DNA of 64,000 bases from Candidatus Neomicrothrix sp. UBA2517 (GCA_002341185.1 DDNP01000002.1:83539-147538); one strand, 5' to 3'. Positions 1 through 9,234 are shown, numbered from the stretch's first letter. Made by a program: numbers and translations. The notes: generated by a model not told the origin, from the sequence alone.

Positions 1-167
1 GCAACAGGTTCTTTAGGATCTAAGAGAATAGATCTTAGTGATTCTCCAACTGAGGTTCCGCCGGGTTCCCTTGTGAAGACAGCATTCAATTTCTGTGAGA
101 CGCGCTCTGCTTGAGTTGTTTTCCCACTAGCGTCTCCCCCTTCAAAAGCAATAAATTTAGCTTCCAC
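1..167 (-). CDS. tmk: Thymidylate kinase, N-terminal part (cut by window edge)
   Basis: dTMP kinase phosphorylates dTMP to dTDP for DNA synthesis. Only about 55 N-terminal residues are present, because the gene runs off the left edge. I see the P-loop EGGDASGKTT at residues 9-18 and the thymidylate-kinase REPGG motif at 33-37, which together are diagnostic. The likely start is a GTG at 167, preceded by a GGAG about 10 bases upstream; no ATG is available. The start lies inside the end of the upstream MFS gene (11-base overlap), so the two are probably translationally coupled. The family and position (downstream of topA) fit actinobacteria. Too short a piece to judge the rest of the enzyme. Confidence 0.9.
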   Translation of the reverse strand, partial: MEAKFIAFEGGDASGKTTQAERVSQKLNAVFTREPGGTSVGESLRSILLDPKEPV

Positions 168-1611
168 TTTTCGGAGTCTCCTCTGTTTGGTTTTCTATAT
201 TTTCGTTAAATAAGTTTCGAACTGATGTGAGGGCTAAGAAGCCTGCACCAATGATAATAAGCGATGCTAGCCAAAGCGTCACACGGACACCTGGAACAAA
301 TATTTGCCACCCGAAGATGGTAGCTTTTTTATCCAAGAATTCTTCTGATAAGCCATTAAAAGTTGCTGCAACAAAAGGGCCGATTGACATTGCGATTATT
401 AAGGAGAGTCTGACAATTGTATATACAGCAGAGAATATTCTTCCTCGTAAATTTTCAGCAACGCTTATTTGTAGAAGTGTGAAGCCGAGTACGTAAATGG
501 CTCCAGCAAATACACCAAGTAAACCTATTAGTGAAGCTGCTGGCCATAGCCCCGACATTGATGTACCGATAAATAGCGATACCCCAGCGCCAAATACAGA
601 TATCACGAATAACCGTACCTGACTTATTCTTTGTCTAGATAGGGCTATGAATGCGACGCCGATAGCAACTCCTATTCCTAATGCTGTTTGTAGGACTGAC
701 ATCCCGTCAGCGGGGTTTTCTCCGAGGACGTCTTTAGCAAAGATCGGCCCTAAAGGGATAAGCATGCCTCCACCTATGAGTCCTGCACCCAGTGCTGCAC
801 ATACAGCTCTGACAACGGGATTAACGAAGATGAATTCCCATCCTTCTCGTAGTTCATCAATCGTTGATTTTAGATCCAGTTTGGGTTTTTTCTTGTCTTT
901 GATTTCTGTCGAGTTTCTGTTCGGAATCGAAATAAAATAGATCATTACTGCGGAAAAGAGGAACGTTAATGAATCTGCATAAAATCCTAAACCTATCTGA
1001 TCAGCGTTGATGCTTCCTGCTCCAGGCCATGTTTCAACTTTGTCAGCAAATTTGCCAAGGAATATAAATAAACTTGCTGCAATTGGAACTGTTCCGTATG
1101 TGGCTGCCATTTGCAAAGAATTTACTGTTGTGAGACTTTCTTTAGGAACCATGCTTGGGACCACTGAATCTTTTGCTGGGATCCAGAGAAGTGTGAATAC
1201 TTCTAATGCCAATGATGCAATTACAAGGTGCCATACGGTCGTTGCAAATGGGAGCATGAGTAGTATTGCGACTCGCCCTAAGTCGCATAGGATCATGACC
1301 CTTTTTCTATTCCACCTATCCACGAGTACCCCTGCCAAAGGGGCGAGGAAAAGACCGGGGATAATGCGAGCGGAAAATACAAACCCAACAGCTGTTTCAG
1401 GAGTTCCTCCTCCCAGTTCTGTAGCCGCCGCAGCTATTGCCAGGAACCCTAACCAGTCCCCTAGTGATCCGACTAGCTGGACTAGCCATAGGCGAAAGTA
1501 TTGGTAACTTCCAAATACCTTTACTACCCATTGGGTAGCATCGACTCTCTGATAGTCGGCAACGCGATTCCTATTCCGTTGCGGGTTTGATGAAGCATTT
1601 TCCACGACCAC
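157..1611 (-). CDS. MFS transporter, coupled to tmk
   Basis: A 484-residue polytopic membrane protein with about 12 hydrophobic segments and a central cytosolic loop rich in Lys/Asp near residues 235-255, the usual six-plus-six layout of the major facilitator superfamily. The loop after the second segment contains GVLVDRWNRKRVM, a good match to the MFS signature between TM2 and TM3 (G-x3-D-R-x-G-R-K/R). Substrate is unknown; the closest general resemblance is to drug/enterobactin-type exporters. It ends 11 bases inside tmk. In several actinobacteria an MFS domain is fused to the N-terminus of thymidylate kinase, so this pair looks like the unfused form of that arrangement (inference). topA lies 47 bases upstream in the same direction. 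Confidence 0.85.
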   Translation of the reverse strand: MVVENASSNPQRNRNRVADYQRVDATQWVVKVFGSYQYFRLWLVQLVGSLGDWLGFLAIAAAATELGGGTPETAVGFVFSARIIPGLFLAPLAGVLVDRWNRKRVMILCDLGRVAILLMLPFATTVWHLVIASLALEVFTLLWIPAKDSVVPSMVPKESLTTVNSLQMAATYGTVPIAASLFIFLGKFADKVETWPGAGSINADQIGLGFYADSLTFLFSAVMIYFISIPNRNSTEIKDKKKPKLDLKSTIDELREGWEFIFVNPVVRAVCAALGAGLIGGGMLIPLGPIFAKDVLGENPADGMSVLQTALGIGVAIGVAFIALSRQRISQVRLFVISVFGAGVSLFIGTSMSGLWPAASLIGLLGVFAGAIYVLGFTLLQISVAENLRGRIFSAVYTIVRLSLIIAMSIGPFVAATFNGLSEEFLDKKATIFGWQIFVPGVRVTLWLASLIIIGAGFLALTSVRNLFNENIENQTEETPKSGS

Positions 1612-1658
1612 AGAGTACCGTCTTAATTGCTGTTGATCATGTTAGGTAAGAAAAGACT

Positions 1659-4600
1659 TTAATTCTGTTGTGCCCGTCGGTCTGCGAGTAATTCTTTAGC
1701 CCGTTCACTGGTTATTTGTTCAATTGTGTCTCCAAGTTGAAGACTTGCGTTCGTGACACCATCTGTAACATATGGGCCGAATTTACCTGTTTTAACTTCG
1801 ATAGGATTTCCTGAAATGCTATCAACGGCAGGCTTCCCATCCTTGTCCTTCAAAATGATGGTTTTGGTTTGTCTTCGCTGAAATTTCTTTGGGGTTGCAA
1901 GAAGAGTTAAACACGAAGCAAGGTTAATGGAAAAGATATCATTTTCACTGATACTTCGCGTCTGAATACCGCAGTCCTCTCCCTCTATACGTATGTAGGG
2001 GCCAAAGGGTCCATTATGAACGGTAATAACCTCGCCTTGTAAAAGTTTGAATGATGCTTCACCTTTTTTAGGTGGAGGGTTTATTTCAATAGTAGTTGTT
2101 TCTGGTATCAAAAGTTCTCGCGGAAGGCTGAGTACATTAATAGCGTCATCTATTGAGATAGTTTCAGAAGACATCATCTCAAGAAGCGAAGCAGTTTTAG
2201 GTTTAGGTGCATCTTTCAAGTCTTGACGTTCAATGAGTGTGGTCGAGATGCTTTCGATTGATGAGAATTCATTCATCGTGGCTAATAAATTCTCTAAAAT
2301 CTTTATTTTGTCTTCTGCCTTATCCATTCTAGAAATTTCTTTCCAGTAGCCAGTGTCAATCAGTAATTCTCGGAGGCGGTATCCGGCAGGTTCATCGATA
2401 TTTTTTTCATTCCATGAATCAAGATTCTTTATCAACTTTCTCGCTGCTTTGGCAGAGTTATCGTTGAGAAACTTTTGTTTGGTCAGAGCTTCTTTAAATG
2501 AGACCTTCTCGCTACTAGCAAGATTCTCAATATGTTCAATTGACTTTTTCCCTATTCCACGTTTGGGTTCATTCAAAATTATTTTCATTGCTTTATCATC
2601 ATCAGGTCTTGTTGCCGCCTGTAGATAAGCACAAGCAACTTTAATGACTTTTAGATGGTGCGGTTGTTTCATCAATCGCCCTTCTTTTGATGACATCGGA
2701 GGCCACTTAGGGAAATCCCCTAGTGAAACATATTCGCCAAATGACCCGTTCCTAAGGTAGACCGGCAAACCCTTGGAAGGGTCATAACCCAATATTCTTT
2801 CAACTTCGTTTGATGAAATTATCTTTATTGCTTTTTCTTTTTCGATCCAACCAAGAACAGTGTCTGGTTTCGATGCTAGGTCAATTAATTCTTTGGCCTT
2901 TTTTATAGTTAACTCATCAAGCGGCAGCGTTGGAGGTAGCGAAGCTGTTTCTCCATCAACCGAAAGTTGTACATAGGGTTTTTGGTTTGCGAAGCGTGCA
3001 TAAATGCTTTGATCAGTTTCATCATCTTGCCCAATTGAATGCGCGGCTTCATGACGAATTCGCGGTAGGTCAATCTTAATTTGGTTTTGGATGTCTTCTA
3101 CCTTTGATTCCCACTCATTCGTTCCGAAATACCAATCATTAAGGAAGTTGTCGCGCTCAAGGGTTCCATCCGCAATGAGATCTAGCTTCTTGTTTAAGTT
3201 TGCGGTGTATTCATATTGGACTTCGTCTTGGAATTCATTTTCATAAAAGTTGGTAGCTACAAATGCTTTGACAGTAGGGACCAATGCGCGACCATCTTTG
3301 TGCGTGTATTCTCGTGCTTGAATTTTCCCTATGGTCGCCGCAAAGGTAGAAGGTCGCCCTATGCCTTCCTCTTCCATCCATTTAACTAATGAAGCTTCGG
3401 TGAACCTAGCAGGTGGTTTAGTTTCATGATTGTTTATATCAATTTGATTTGTATTGACTTTTTCGCCTTCTTCTAATCCTGGAAGAATAACAGTACTTTC
3501 TTGTTCTATTGAATTTCTGTTTTCTTCCTCATAGATTTCTTTAAAGCCTGAATGAATAATTGTGCGTCCGGTTGCGCTAAATAGAACATAATGAATATCT
3601 TTATTGGGGTTATTCCCTTCTAAGGTAATTCGTTTAGTTTCGCCAGTTTCATCTGTCATTTGTGAAGCCAGTGTTCTTTTCCAAATTAATGAATAGACAG
3701 CGAGTTGGTCTTTGTTAAGTTCGTTTTTTAGTTCCTCTGGTGTGCGGAATATTTCGCCGGCTGGGCGTATCGCTTCATGCGCTTCTTGTGCACTTTTGCT
3801 TTTTGTCACGTATGTTCTTGGTTCATCTGGTAAGTATTCGGTGCCACATGTTTGCTCAACTTGCCGACGCGCCGCGTTGAGTGCTTGATCCGACAAACCT
3901 GGACTATCGGTCCTGTGATATGTGATGTAACCATTTTGATAAAGGCCCTGAGCAATGGCCATAGCTGCTCCTGAGGAACCACCTAGCTTGTTGATTACTT
4001 CCTGTTGAAATGTAGACGTTGTAAATGGGGGTTTAGGTTGTCGTCGATAGGGTGATGTTTCAATTGAAGAAACTTCTAAGGCTTCATTTGTAAATTGTTC
4101 TTTTACTTTTATTGCGTTGTCCTCAGTTAGGACAACGACATCTTCTGGTTTTTTGAGTTCACCATTTTCATTGAAATCAGTTTTCCCTGAAGCAACTCGC
4201 TTCTGATTTATACCAATTAATTTTGCATCAAAGGTGCTTGAATTGTTTGAGCTAAGTTGCCCTGTGGCACTCCAGTAGGAAGTGCTTTTAAACCGTATTC
4301 TTTCTTTTTCTCTTTCTACAATCTTTCTAAGGGTGGGGCTTTGAACACGCCCTCCTGTTGCGCCGCCACCTATTACTTGTCGAGCTAAGCCCGATAAGTC
4401 ATATCCAATTACTCGATCTAAGACTCGTCTGGTTTCTTGAGCAGAAACTTGGTCCATATCAATGCTCCTTGTGTTCTCTAAGGCTGCTTTGATCGCTTTT
4501 TCAGTAATTTCATGAAAGACCATTCGGTACACTGGAAGGCCAGGTTGAAGTACCTCTACTAAATGCCATGCTATAGCCTCGCCTTCTCTGTCTTCATCGG

Positions 4601-4958
4601 TAGCTAGGTATAAAGCATCGGCTTTTTTAAGAGCTCGCTTTAATTGCGCAATAGTCTTCTGGCTTTTTAAGCTTTCGACATACCATGGGATCCAACTTTT
4701 TGTTCCCAGTTTTTTTTGAAGATTTTGGACGAGTGGATCTGCGGGTAAGTTGATCTCAGATTCAATTCCAAATTTAGTTAAAGTAGGATTTTCCGAATGT
4801 AGAGAAGAGATAAACTTTGTATCGTTCTTTACGTCTTTAGGTTGAATAAGGTCTCGGATATGGCCCACTGAAGCTTCGACAGTATAGTCATCGCCTAAAA
4901 AACGAGAAATTGTTTTTGCCTTTGCTGGTGACTCAACTATGACAAGTGATTTCGGCAC
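1659..4958 (-). CDS. topA: DNA topoisomerase I with an unusual C-terminal insertion
   Basis: Type IA topoisomerase that relaxes negative supercoils through a 5'-phosphotyrosine intermediate. The TOPRIM domain has Glu9 in VIVESPAKAKT and the acidic motif DEDRE at 121-125; the active-site tyrosine is Tyr347 in YITYHRTDS. The PPARFTEASLVKWMEEEGIG block at about 515-534 is typical. The C-terminus has several Topo_C repeats with FGxY motifs (about 740, 985 and 1070) and ends in a normal actinobacterial LLADRRAQ tail. At 1099 residues it is longer than the usual 900-950. The extra length is largely residues 765-915, which resemble a UvrD/PcrA 2B domain (separate entry), plus a smaller insertion near 700-720. 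The start is GTG with AAAGG upstream. No zinc-finger cysteines are seen, as in other actinobacteria. Confidence 0.97.
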   Translation of the reverse strand: MPKSLVIVESPAKAKTISRFLGDDYTVEASVGHIRDLIQPKDVKNDTKFISSLHSENPTLTKFGIESEINLPADPLVQNLQKKLGTKSWIPWYVESLKSQKTIAQLKRALKKADALYLATDEDREGEAIAWHLVEVLQPGLPVYRMVFHEITEKAIKAALENTRSIDMDQVSAQETRRVLDRVIGYDLSGLARQVIGGGATGGRVQSPTLRKIVEREKERIRFKSTSYWSATGQLSSNNSSTFDAKLIGINQKRVASGKTDFNENGELKKPEDVVVLTEDNAIKVKEQFTNEALEVSSIETSPYRRQPKPPFTTSTFQQEVINKLGGSSGAAMAIAQGLYQNGYITYHRTDSPGLSDQALNAARRQVEQTCGTEYLPDEPRTYVTKSKSAQEAHEAIRPAGEIFRTPEELKNELNKDQLAVYSLIWKRTLASQMTDETGETKRITLEGNNPNKDIHYVLFSATGRTIIHSGFKEIYEEENRNSIEQESTVILPGLEEGEKVNTNQIDINNHETKPPARFTEASLVKWMEEEGIGRPSTFAATIGKIQAREYTHKDGRALVPTVKAFVATNFYENEFQDEVQYEYTANLNKKLDLIADGTLERDNFLNDWYFGTNEWESKVEDIQNQIKIDLPRIRHEAAHSIGQDDETDQSIYARFANQKPYVQLSVDGETASLPPTLPLDELTIKKAKELIDLASKPDTVLGWIEKEKAIKIISSNEVERILGYDPSKGLPVYLRNGSFGEYVSLGDFPKWPPMSSKEGRLMKQPHHLKVIKVACAYLQAATRPDDDKAMKIILNEPKRGIGKKSIEHIENLASSEKVSFKEALTKQKFLNDNSAKAARKLIKNLDSWNEKNIDEPAGYRLRELLIDTGYWKEISRMDKAEDKIKILENLLATMNEFSSIESISTTLIERQDLKDAPKPKTASLLEMMSSETISIDDAINVLSLPRELLIPETTTIEINPPPKKGEASFKLLQGEVITVHNGPFGPYIRIEGEDCGIQTRSISENDIFSINLASCLTLLATPKKFQRRQTKTIILKDKDGKPAVDSISGNPIEVKTGKFGPYVTDGVTNASLQLGDTIEQITSERAKELLADRRAQQN
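2214..2666 (-). other. UvrD/PcrA 2B-like domain inserted in TopA
   Basis: Residues about 765-915 of the topA product do not look like topoisomerase. Three blocks occur in the order and spacing of the 2B region of UvrD/PcrA/Rep helicases: VIKVACAYLQAATRPDDD (771-788; compare EIKDVLAYLRLI-NxxDD), NEPKRGIGKKSIEHI (796-810; compare NxPxRGIGxxTLxxL), and LLIDTGYWKEI followed by ILENLLATMNEF (865-898; compare ...SGL/GY...ENLEELxxAxxxF). No helicase motif (Walker A, DExx, motifs IV-VI) is present, so this is only the accessory domain. Normal Topo_C sequence resumes at KPKTASLLEMM. The boundaries are estimated by eye. Confidence 0.75.
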
Positions 4959-5153
4959 TGTGGACCTTTCGGCATATTTTGATAGAGAAAATTTTTTACT
5001 TTGCTAGCGAACGGAGGGTAACGCAAAAAAAACTGTTTTCAATGCATTTTACAAAATTCAATTATTTCTTGGCTCTTTGGAAAATTATAGATCTACATCA
5101 ATCTTTAATTTCACCTGCTTAATTTTGATGGGGTTTGCGAATCTTATTTGGAG

Positions 5154-6521
5154 CTATTCGTTATCCATTTGAGTAGTATCTTTTGTTCCTGAGCGAAGGA
5201 ACAGTAACCCTAAAATGCCTGCAATTAGTGAGGCAAAAAGGATACCTATTTTGGATTGATTAATGATTTCCATATCATCAAATGCAAGATTTGTTATGAA
5301 TAATGAAACAGTGAAACCTATCCCTGCAGTAGCGGCTAGTCCAAGAAGCGATTTGAAATTTAAACCAGAAGGTGCGGACGTAAAGGGAAGTTTCATACCA
5401 AGCCATGTCAGTAATGTGATGCCAAAGATCTTCCCTACTATCAAGCCGAGACCGACCCCCCAGGTTACTGGGCTGGTGATGGCATCTGAAAGTAATCCGT
5501 CACCCATATTTACGCCTGCATTAGCAAGAGCAAAGATGGGGATGATGATGAAACTAGAAATAGGGTGAAGTGCGCTTTCTATGCGTTCAGCTACTGAGAC
5601 CTGTGACTCTCGAATTTCCATAGCTGTTAGGCGAACATCAACAGGGTATATATTCTCACCTTTATCACGGAGCCACTCTAAAGCTGCTAAACCTTCTTCT
5701 TTGCTCTGTTGTGGTTTTGCTGGCGTTGCAAGACCTAGGACCACTCCAGCGATAGTTGCATGAATCCCTGACTCAAAGGTAGCTAACCATAGCGCAGTAC
5801 CTAAGGCTATATAGATTGGAATGTACCAAATGTTTAGTCTTCTCAACAAGACAATAATCCCCATAATGATGAGCGCAGTTATGAACCAACTGAGAGATAA
5901 ATCAGATGTGTAGAAGATAGCAATAACCACAATTGCGCCAATGTCATCAGCTATGGCGAGGGACAGTAGAAAAACTTTTAAAGGTCTTCCTATTCTGTCT
6001 CCAAGCAGGGATATTACTCCGACTGCGAATGCTATGTCAGTCGCCATGGGTATACCCCAACCTGAAGAAGCTTCACCACTCGTATTAAAGAGCACATAAA
6101 TAAGAGCTGGGAAGACCATTCCTCCGATTGCAGCTATTACTGGAAGTGCCGCAGCTTTCGGGTCCTTAAGCTGGCCGCTAACTAATTCTCTTTTGATTTC
6201 AAGGCCTACAACGAAAAAGAATATTGCCATCAGCGCATCGTTAACTAATGTTTCAAGAGTTATGTGGTGAGACTCTCCTCCCATGTGATAACTACCTATA
6301 ACAAGTTCGAAATCGGTATGCCAAAAATTATAATAGCTATCTGACCAGGGAGAATTAGCCCAAATTAGTGCGGCTATAGCTGCAATGAGTAGAACGACTC
6401 CACCTGATGCCTCAACATGCAAAAACCTTCGGACTGGCTTACCGACTCTTCTTGCGAGTCGTCCATCTCCTCCTAAGAATGTCCATTTAGGTAGTTCTGG
6501 AATAGGTGTGTTGCTGGCCAT
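5154..6521 (-). CDS. nhaA: Na+/H+ antiporter NhaA
   Basis: Electrogenic sodium/proton antiporter of the inner membrane, used for sodium and pH homeostasis; sodium export fits a marine cell. The ion-site aspartates are visible: Asp162 in ATDIAFAVG and the pair Asp191-Asp192 in LAIADDIGA. About 12 membrane segments can be traced. At 455 residues it is longer than the enterobacterial protein (about 390), because of an N-terminal extension of about 30 residues and a charged cytosolic loop near residues 265-310, both common in actinobacterial members. The gene stands alone: topA is 195 bases downstream in the same direction. The start ATG is clear, and I see no regulator beside it. Confidence 0.95.
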   Translation of the reverse strand: MASNTPIPELPKWTFLGGDGRLARRVGKPVRRFLHVEASGGVVLLIAAIAALIWANSPWSDSYYNFWHTDFELVIGSYHMGGESHHITLETLVNDALMAIFFFVVGLEIKRELVSGQLKDPKAAALPVIAAIGGMVFPALIYVLFNTSGEASSGWGIPMATDIAFAVGVISLLGDRIGRPLKVFLLSLAIADDIGAIVVIAIFYTSDLSLSWFITALIIMGIIVLLRRLNIWYIPIYIALGTALWLATFESGIHATIAGVVLGLATPAKPQQSKEEGLAALEWLRDKGENIYPVDVRLTAMEIRESQVSVAERIESALHPISSFIIIPIFALANAGVNMGDGLLSDAITSPVTWGVGLGLIVGKIFGITLLTWLGMKLPFTSAPSGLNFKSLLGLAATAGIGFTVSLFITNLAFDDMEIINQSKIGILFASLIAGILGLLFLRSGTKDTTQMDNE

Positions 6522-6610
6522 TTAATACGTGTCCTTGATAAATAATTAGACAGTAATAAACGTATCTGGCTTACATTGCAATGAAGTGTTTCTATGTAAT
6601 GTAATAAATT

Positions 6611-7123
6611 TCATTCGAAGAATCGTATTTCGCCTTCAGCGACCTCAATTACAGCCTGAATTGCTTCGTGAAGAGACGCATGCTGAGTCTGAAATTCCTG
6701 AATTTCTGGATCAATTTGATCACCGGCTGAGGGGGCTTTGCGAGCATCGTCTAATCCCTGAAGGTTCTCTAATGCTTTATCCCAGTCTGTTTGATTAGCC
6801 TTTCGTTCAAGAAACATACTTGGAGCTTGAATCAGAGCCCTATCAAGATCATTAATAATTGCTAAAATTATATCTGTAGTAGTCAAAACTCCAGGTGTGG
6901 CAATCAAATGCAATGCTTGGAGTTTACGCATAGCCATAGCCGCAATCATTTCAGGTCTTCCCAACTCGGTAATAGCAGAATCGATTTCAGCTAAATCAAT
7001 TGTGACGTTTATTTCAACATCAAACCATTTTCGTAAAGTATTGAATAAGTTTTCAGTCACACTGTGCAGTGCTAACAGGGAGTCGGGTTTAGGTATTGGG
7101 TTTAAGTCGTCGTTTTCTTCCAT
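6611..7123 (-). CDS. Hypothetical protein, downstream of an anti-sigma-type kinase
   Basis: A 170-residue acidic protein I do not recognise. It looks soluble and largely helical, with no signal peptide or membrane segment. A hydrophobic helix near residues 58-100 (AAMAMRKLQALHLIA and IILAIINDLDRAL) could form a helical bundle, and the C-terminus ends in EGEIRFFE. It begins 34 bases after the RsbW-like kinase gene and points the same way, so the three genes from 7953 down to 6611 are probably one transcript. A role in the same partner-switching circuit is possible but only inferred from position. Confidence 0.7.
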   Translation of the reverse strand: MEENDDLNPIPKPDSLLALHSVTENLFNTLRKWFDVEINVTIDLAEIDSAITELGRPEMIAAMAMRKLQALHLIATPGVLTTTDIILAIINDLDRALIQAPSMFLERKANQTDWDKALENLQGLDDARKAPSAGDQIDPEIQEFQTQHASLHEAIQAVIEVAEGEIRFFE

Positions 7124-7157
7124 CGATACAATCTACTGATTTAACTCATGATACGTG

Positions 7158-7613
7158 TTAGGTCATTGAAGTTTGAGAGGAGTCGTTAGATGGGGGTGTG
7201 TAAACGACTAGCTGTACGGTAGTGCCTTCATCAGCCGAGTTAATTTTTATTTCATCAGCAAGGACTCTCATGAGTGGTATTCCGAACCCTCCTTCGTAAT
7301 TCAACCTCTCTGGTTGGTTTAATGGTCCAGCTGGTTCTAATTTATCTGGGTTGAAGCCAGGTCCTCTATCTTGTACCTCTACTTCAATTCGATCTGTGGT
7401 AAGACCACAACGTATTGTTATGCGTTCCTCAGATCCTAAATTTGCATGGGAACGTATGGCATTCGTCGTCGCTTCTGAAACAGCTAGCCTGAGGTCTTCA
7501 AGACGCTGATCCTCAACCCCTGAATCTAATGCTGCTGCACAAACAACAACTGCTCGAACAAGTGATAGATATTCAGCTTTAGCAGGTATTTCGAGCGTGA
7601 TTCCGTTTGTCAT
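7158..7613 (-). CDS. Anti-sigma-factor-type serine kinase (RsbW-like ATPase)
   Basis: A 151-residue GHKL-fold ATPase of the HATPase_c_2 family, the kinase half of a partner-switching module: it binds a sigma factor or other target and phosphorylates a STAS antagonist. The N box is SEATTNAIRSHA (about 57-68), the G1 box VQDRGPGFNPD (about 93-103) and the G2 box GGFGIPLM (about 116-123), all in order. There is no membrane segment. The STAS gene immediately upstream (26 bases) is its likely partner. The target cannot be named from sequence; the sigma factor at 10.0-10.9 kb is of the HrdB/SigB type rather than SigF type, so no obvious partner lies nearby. Confidence 0.88.
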   Translation of the reverse strand: MTNGITLEIPAKAEYLSLVRAVVVCAAALDSGVEDQRLEDLRLAVSEATTNAIRSHANLGSEERITIRCGLTTDRIEVEVQDRGPGFNPDKLEPAGPLNQPERLNYEGGFGIPLMRVLADEIKINSADEGTTVQLVVYTPPSNDSSQTSMT

Positions 7614-7638
7614 GATTTGGTATTAATTTGTTTATTTT

Positions 7639-7953
7639 TCATGTATCTTCCTGGGTTAATACGGTATCTAAACCCGTTAGCTTAAACATTTCCTTTAAGG
7701 ATTCAGACAATCCGATGCATTGAAGATCACCACCATTGCTGCGTGTTCGTTTTAAGCCACCTATAAGGACTCCTAAACCAGTTGAGTCAATAAAATCGAC
7801 ATTAGTTAAATCAAGAATGATGTGTGCATGGCCTTCTTGCACGTATTGGACAATACGTTGCCTAAGTTCCGGCCCAGTTGCCATATCTATTTCACCATTT
7901 ATTTGAAGAAGAACCCAATTATCGCGAAATTGTTCGTTTATTCCGAGGATCAT
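7639..7953 (-). CDS. STAS-domain anti-sigma factor antagonist
   Basis: A 104-residue single STAS domain, the antagonist half of a partner-switching pair. The conserved loop FIDSTGLGVLIGG (about 55-67) contains the serine that the partner kinase phosphorylates, followed by the usual helix with charged residues. The length is normal for the SpoIIAA/RsbV family. It is first in a probable three-gene unit with the RsbW-like kinase and an unknown protein. A second STAS protein sits at 26.6 kb without its own kinase. Confidence 0.9.
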   Translation of the reverse strand: MILGINEQFRDNWVLLQINGEIDMATGPELRQRIVQYVQEGHAHIILDLTNVDFIDSTGLGVLIGGLKRTRSNGGDLQCIGLSESLKEMFKLTGLDTVLTQEDT

Positions 7954-8071
7954 AATTCTAGCTTAGTAAATACTATGAATTTGTCAGTGCAGAAAGCTCA
8001 TAATATTAGTTATTAAATAAATAATGTTAATCAAACCTAATTATCGAAAGGTCTAAGTCTTGAGGATGCCC

Positions 8072-9172
8072 TTATCGTATTCTTGACCATAAATAATCAC
8101 GGTGGGGTATTGCCGAATCAACATCTTCTGTCCATTCAGATTCCCCAAAATGCACTGAGCGATCGTTTATTCTACTCATTATTATTGCATGTCGCGTTGC
8201 AGCATAAATTTCAAACCATTCAATATTTTTAGGAATGATATCGGTGAGTTCTGCGAATGTTGACGTAACGTCACTGGACGTCATAAAGTTAGGCATCCCT
8301 GGAAATTCCATTGCTTCTGCAATCACTTGAAAGAACGTATGCATGAAAATCATCCATCCAAGGTCAACTTCCACTGGAGCAAGCCCAGCCATTTCCCAGT
8401 CAAGAACCGCAACCGGCTCGTAAGACATATCATCAAACATTATGTTTCCTATTCTTGCATCACCCCAACTAACAACAGTTTCGCTTTCTTCTGGCCAGTT
8501 TGATTCAAGCCATTCAAAGGCCTGTTCAATAACTTCATGTCGGCGAGTACCCTTAATTACCCAATTGTAGTACTCTTTTTGATTCGCAAAATGTCTCTCC
8601 AGAGCTGTATTTCCTTGGGACTTAGCCTCAAGGAATCCTGTATCAACTGAATTGAGTTCGATTTGAGAGAGTTGCGCAATAATTTCTACACAGAATTTCT
8701 GTAACTTATTTTGGTCTTGAGGGTTTGCATCATATAGCCAGCCACCAAAAACGTACGGAGGTATGTCAGGAGGAACTCGTCCGTGTATCCGCTCCATTAC
8801 AAAAAAGGGGACCCCGAGGATATCTAAGGACTGTTCAAGCCATAAGACCTTAGGAACTTTTATGTTGGTGGACTTTTCAACAAGTTTCATAATCCTGACT
8901 TGAGAAGAAAGATCATAGTTTGGGAAGACAGGAATATCTTGACTAGTCGGAGCAAGCCGAGCAACTAGTTGTTTATTCGTTTCACTTTCACCCTTTCCCC
9001 AACTCGATTCGAATAAAAGAGTTTCGCTTGACATACCCGACCCTGATGGTCGGCTGAAACTGCTTATCTTGGCATTATCATCTTCGGCTTTGCCTTTAAT
9101 CCATTCGGATAATCGAGCATGGACTTCATCTGCGTTTAGCGAAGTGCGTTGGGGTTCATATTCATCAGTCAT
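8072..9172 (-). CDS. Phosphotransferase-family protein (APH/ACAD10-like)
   Basis: A 366-residue protein of the aminoglycoside-phosphotransferase / choline-kinase fold. The catalytic and metal motifs are SWGDARIGNIMFDD (about 238-251) and VLDWEMAGLAP (about 257-267). The WGDxRxGN form is that of the ACAD10/'phosphotransferase family' group common in actinobacteria near acyl-CoA dehydrogenases, not of resistance enzymes. The substrate is unknown; hydroxyacyl-CoA or another small molecule is a guess from the family. It is transcribed divergently from the gene at 9235 across a 62-base gap. Confidence 0.85.
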   Translation of the reverse strand: MTDEYEPQRTSLNADEVHARLSEWIKGKAEDDNAKISSFSRPSGSGMSSETLLFESSWGKGESETNKQLVARLAPTSQDIPVFPNYDLSSQVRIMKLVEKSTNIKVPKVLWLEQSLDILGVPFFVMERIHGRVPPDIPPYVFGGWLYDANPQDQNKLQKFCVEIIAQLSQIELNSVDTGFLEAKSQGNTALERHFANQKEYYNWVIKGTRRHEVIEQAFEWLESNWPEESETVVSWGDARIGNIMFDDMSYEPVAVLDWEMAGLAPVEVDLGWMIFMHTFFQVIAEAMEFPGMPNFMTSSDVTSTFAELTDIIPKNIEWFEIYAATRHAIIMSRINDRSVHFGESEWTEDVDSAIPHRDYLWSRIR

Positions 9173-9234
9173 CGTTTATGACATTAGTTCAGGAAGGTTA
9201 GGCTCGTCAGAATTACGTCATCTACGTTTTATGT

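Noticed and set aside
1007..1507. A 166-codon frame on the plus strand opposite the MFS gene
   Set aside because: Antisense to a clear membrane-protein gene; composition is that of a mirror frame, with no start signal or family resemblance.
8072..9172. Aminoglycoside resistance kinase
   Set aside because: The WGDxRxGN form belongs to the ACAD10-like phosphotransferase group, not to resistance enzymes.
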